Of a stretch of 64,000 bases of DNA, positions 61,597 to 64,000 are shown one piece after another. How positions within the stretch are numbered: position 1 is the first letter of the stretch; each line of letters begins with the position of its first letter. Below the pieces are notes generated by a model. It was not told where the DNA came from and did no database searches. It saw nothing but the letters and a program-made list of their open reading frames with translations. Both the position numbers and the translations under genes were made by a program. Source of the stretch: Candidatus Tepidiaquacellales bacterium UBA2330. GTDB taxonomy: Bacteria > Bacteroidota > Ignavibacteria > Tepidaquicellales > Tepidaquicellaceae. The DNA lies in the NCBI GenBank assembly GCA_002344965.1, contig DDUU01000058.1:22753-86752 (forward strand), written 5' to 3'.

Positions 61597-62904
61597 TTGA
61601 ACTTAAAAAATAAAGTTATCAGCAATGATTTTACCGTCGGCATTATCGGACTCGGTTATGTCGGGCTTCCGCTTGCGCTCGAATTTGCAAACAAAGGTAT
61701 CGGCGTGATCGGATTTGATCTTGATCAGTTTAAAATAAAAAAAATTTTAAAAGAAAAATCATCTTATATAAAGCATATACCGTCCGAAAAGATCAGATCG
61801 GCTGTTGACAGCGGGAAACTTACCGCTACAACTGATTTTTCCAAACTTCCTGAAGCGGACGCTGTGATAATCTGCGTGCCTACACCTCTTAATGTAAACA
61901 GGGAGCCGGATATGAGCTATGTCGTCAGCACTGCGGAAACGATTTTTAAATATCTCAGAAAAGGTCAGCTTATATCTCTTGAAAGCACAACCTATCCGGG
62001 CACTACTGATGAAATACTTTTAAAGATGTTTGAAAGCAATGGATTTAAAGCCGGAAAAGATTTTTATCTCTGCTTTTCTCCTGAAAGAGAAGATCCGAAT
62101 AATGAAAAATATTCCACTTCGACAATTCCGAAAGTTCTGGGCGGAGTTACAAAGGATTGTATTGAAATCGGAAAACTTATTTATGAAAAAGTAATTGTAA
62201 AAGTAGTGCCGGTCTCTTCCACAAAAGCCGCTGAGTCAACAAAACTTCTTGAAAATATTTTCAGATCTATTAACATTGCCCTTGTGAACGAATTAAAAGT
62301 TGTGTTTGACAAAATGGGAATTGATGTATGGGAAGTAATTGAAGCCGCATCTACAAAACCATTCGGTTATACTCCTTTTTATCCGGGTCCGGGACTCGGC
62401 GGACACTGCATTCCGATCGATCCTTTTTATCTGACATGGAAAGCAAGAGAGTATGAGATCTCGACAAAGTTCATCGAGCTGGCAGGCGAGATCAATACTG
62501 CTATGCCGGAATATGTCGTGTCAAAAGTATATCATGCTCTGAATGAAAATAAAAAGTGCATCAACGGATCTAAAATCTTACTCCTCGGACTTTCATATAA
62601 AAAAGACATTGACGATCTGAGAGAATCACCTTCGCTTAAACTTATTGAACTTCTGCAGGACGAAGGCGCGGTAGTGGATTACAGCGATGATTATGTAACT
62701 ATGATACCTAAACTGAGGAAATATGATTTTAATAAAAAATCCGTTGCGCTAACAAAAAAGAATATTGAGAAATATGATCTTGTCCTTCTCTCCACTGATC
62801 ATTCGTATTATGATTATAAATTTATTTTTGATAATGCGAAGCTTATAGTCGATACTAGAAACGCTTTTAAAAAATTCAAAGGCAGGAAATTATTCAAAGC
62901 TTAA
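61597..62904 (+). CDS. wecC: UDP-N-acetylglucosamine/mannosamine 6-dehydrogenase (WecC/WbpA/TviB family)
   Basis: This 435-aa enzyme has the NAD loop VGIIGLGYVGLPLALEFANKG near residue 13, ICVPTPLNVNREPDMSYV near 93, STTYPGTTDEILL near 130, and the catalytic Cys in GPGLGGHCIPIDPFYLTWKA near 264-283. KILLLGLSYKKDIDDLRESPSLKLIELL near 327 is the C-terminal UDP-binding region. It oxidises C6 of a UDP-HexNAc to the uronic acid. The gene symbol is a family-level choice; WbpA is equally possible, given the WbpB-like gene 24 bp downstream. Confidence 0.9.
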   Translation: MNLKNKVISNDFTVGIIGLGYVGLPLALEFANKGIGVIGFDLDQFKIKKILKEKSSYIKHIPSEKIRSAVDSGKLTATTDFSKLPEADAVIICVPTPLNVNREPDMSYVVSTAETIFKYLRKGQLISLESTTYPGTTDEILLKMFESNGFKAGKDFYLCFSPEREDPNNEKYSTSTIPKVLGGVTKDCIEIGKLIYEKVIVKVVPVSSTKAAESTKLLENIFRSINIALVNELKVVFDKMGIDVWEVIEAASTKPFGYTPFYPGPGLGGHCIPIDPFYLTWKAREYEISTKFIELAGEINTAMPEYVVSKVYHALNENKKCINGSKILLLGLSYKKDIDDLRESPSLKLIELLQDEGAVVDYSDDYVTMIPKLRKYDFNKKSVALTKKNIEKYDLVLLSTDHSYYDYKFIFDNAKLIVDTRNAFKKFKGRKLFKA

Positions 62905-62928
62905 ATTAAATCTATCACAAAGTATAAA

Positions 62929-63903
62929 ATGAGCAATGTTAAAATAGCTGTAATCGGCTGCGGTAAATGGGGAATGAATCATGTCAAAACCGCATATAAA
63001 CTCTTCGGGGAAGATCTTAAATACTGCAGCGACAATTCCGAAGAAAGCCGTGAAAAAATAAAAGCAGTTTCGGATAAAATAATTTTTACAAAAGACCTTG
63101 CTGACCTTATAAATGATACGGAAGTAAATGCGGTTATCATTTCAACTCCCGCCGAAACGCATTTTGAAATAGCAAAAAAAATGCTGCTTGCGGGAAAGAA
63201 TGTATTAGTGGAAAAGCCTATCACGCTTAATTCCGAAGATGCGCATATACTTAACGAACTCGCGATTGAAAACAGCAGGGTATTAATGGTAGGACACCTA
63301 CTGCTGTTTCATCCTGCTATACTTAAGATAAAAGAATTCATAGACGAAGGAAAACTCGGAAAGCTGCAGTATATCTACAGCAACCGTCTGAATCTTGGCA
63401 CTATCAGAACTGAAGAGAATATACTATGGAGTTTTGCGCCGCATGACATTTCCGTGATTCAGTATCTTGTAAATGATATTCCGGAAGAAGTAACCGCAAC
63501 CGGGGCTGTATTTCTTACAAACGAGATTCAGGATACAACTCTTACAAATCTTAAATTCAAAAATAATATTCACGCGCATATATTCGTTAGCTGGCTGCAT
63601 CCTTTCAAAGAACAGAGACTCGTAGTAATCGGTGATAAGTCTATGATGATGTTTGAAGACACACTTGCGAAAGATAAACTAAAACTTTACAGAAAAGGAA
63701 TTGATATGGTAAACGGTCAGCCGGTGAAAAGAGATTCGGAGTTTGAGAGCGTAGAGTTTGGAAACGAATCCCCTCTCGAGCTGGAACAGCTGCATTTTAT
63801 AGAATGCATAAAAGAATCAAAAACTCCTAGAGCTGACGGCAATAATGCGATTGAAGTGCTGGAGACACTGGAGAGAGCGCAGGAAGAGCTTATTAAAAAT
63901 TAA
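62929..63903 (+). CDS. WbpB-like Gfo/Idh/MocA oxidoreductase
   Basis: This 324-aa protein has IAVIGCGKWGMNHVKTAYKL at the N-terminus, LVEKPITLNSEDAH near residue 92, GHLLLFHPAILKIKEFI near 117 and WSFAPHDISVIQYLV near 165 with the conserved His. In the WbpA-B-E-D pathway this enzyme oxidises C3 of a UDP-HexNAc uronate before transamination. Position directly after the 6-dehydrogenase supports that role. A WbpE aminotransferase and WbpD acetyltransferase are not adjacent, but may lie to the right of the window. Confidence 0.82.
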   Translation: MSNVKIAVIGCGKWGMNHVKTAYKLFGEDLKYCSDNSEESREKIKAVSDKIIFTKDLADLINDTEVNAVIISTPAETHFEIAKKMLLAGKNVLVEKPITLNSEDAHILNELAIENSRVLMVGHLLLFHPAILKIKEFIDEGKLGKLQYIYSNRLNLGTIRTEENILWSFAPHDISVIQYLVNDIPEEVTATGAVFLTNEIQDTTLTNLKFKNNIHAHIFVSWLHPFKEQRLVVIGDKSMMMFEDTLAKDKLKLYRKGIDMVNGQPVKRDSEFESVEFGNESPLELEQLHFIECIKESKTPRADGNNAIEVLETLERAQEELIKN

Positions 63904-63950
63904 AAATTAATAATTAAAAATTAAGAATTTCGAGTGGCAAGGAAAGAGCA

Positions 63951-63999
63951 GTTACGAGTTACGAGTTACGAGTTACGAGTTACGAATTATGAGTTACGA
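63951..63999 (+). repeat. tandem heptanucleotide repeat (GTTACGA)
   Basis: Five perfect GTTACGA units (63951-63985), one variant ATTATGA (63986-63992) and one more perfect unit (63993-63999) run to the window edge. They follow an AT-rich TAAAAATTAATAATTAAAAATTAAGAATT stretch after the last stop codon. The array may continue past the window. It is a simple satellite or part of a dispersed intergenic repeat. Confidence 0.85.
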
Positions 64000-64000
64000 A

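Noticed and set aside
63951..63999. Possible CRISPR array
   Set aside because: Units are 7 bases in direct tandem with no spacers, and no cas genes are present.
1..64000. Insertion sequences, transposases, tRNA or rRNA genes
   Set aside because: None was found on reading both strands; no transposase motifs or structural RNA signatures are visible.

Overview
The window is one very large surface-polysaccharide (O-antigen, capsule or exopolysaccharide) locus. Sixty protein genes are called. Fifty-seven lie head-to-tail on the minus strand from about 58.76 kb down past the left edge, and three lie on the plus strand at the right end. Genes are tightly packed, often with 4-bp ATGA-type overlaps, and no gap inside the minus-strand array exceeds about 210 bp. 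The DNA is AT-rich, Shine-Dalgarno motifs are weak or absent, several genes clearly use TTG starts, and a TTG-N20-TATCTTTG element like the Bacteroidota -33/-7 promoter sits before the plus-strand operon. This points to a member of the Bacteroidota/Ignavibacteriota (FCB) group. That assignment is an inference; no rRNA or housekeeping gene is present to test it.

Right end (53.3-64 kb): assembly and export machinery. It holds two full-length Wzc-type polysaccharide co-polymerase/tyrosine kinases with Tyr-rich tails (one per strand), two short SLBB-domain periplasmic proteins, a NusG/UpxY-like antiterminator followed by a hairpin, a WbpP-like UDP-sugar 4-epimerase, a UDP-GlcNAc/ManNAc 6-dehydrogenase (WecC/WbpA) and a WbpB-like oxidoreductase. 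Next come an ABC-2 exporter pair (wzm, wzt; 51.1-53.3 kb), a PhyH-type dioxygenase, a glycosyltransferase and a TylF-like methyltransferase.

Middle (37-49.5 kb): genes for a nine-carbon (nonulosonic) acid-like sugar. They include a NeuB-family synthase, two SpsF-type cytidylyltransferases, a pseudaminic-acid-associated-type methylase, a DegT aminotransferase, Gfo/Idh/MocA and SDR oxidoreductases, a GNAT acetyltransferase, a WbpG/PseA-type PP-loop amidotransferase and an amidase-signature enzyme directly beside it. The canonical dehydratase and GlnAT (HisH/HisF) partners are not in the window.

24.6-33.8 kb: a phosphonate cassette (cytidylyltransferase-PEP mutase fusion, phosphonopyruvate decarboxylase, phosphonoacetaldehyde reductase-like Fe-ADH, TagB/F-like transferase). 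It predicts CDP-activated 2-hydroxyethylphosphonate and its transfer to the glycan. It is followed by an AAC(3)-fold acyltransferase, a DUF4910 peptidase-like protein, an SDR with an altered catalytic site, and a second Wzt without its own Wzm.

0-24.6 kb: many GT4 and GT2 glycosyltransferases (one a double-GT4 fusion of 814 aa), three methyltransferases, a sulfotransferase with no standard start codon, two perosamine-synthase-like aminotransferases, a polysaccharide deacetylase-like protein, an asparagine-synthase-like PP-loop enzyme, and at the far left a WbqC / NeuD-type acetyltransferase / beta-propeller / WecE module for a 4-amino-4,6-dideoxy sugar. No Wzx flippase, Wzy polymerase, initiating phosphoglycosyltransferase or dTDP-rhamnose genes were seen. 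The most notable biology is the predicted co-existence of phosphonate, sulfate, methyl, amidine-type and nonulosonate decorations on an ABC-exported glycan.
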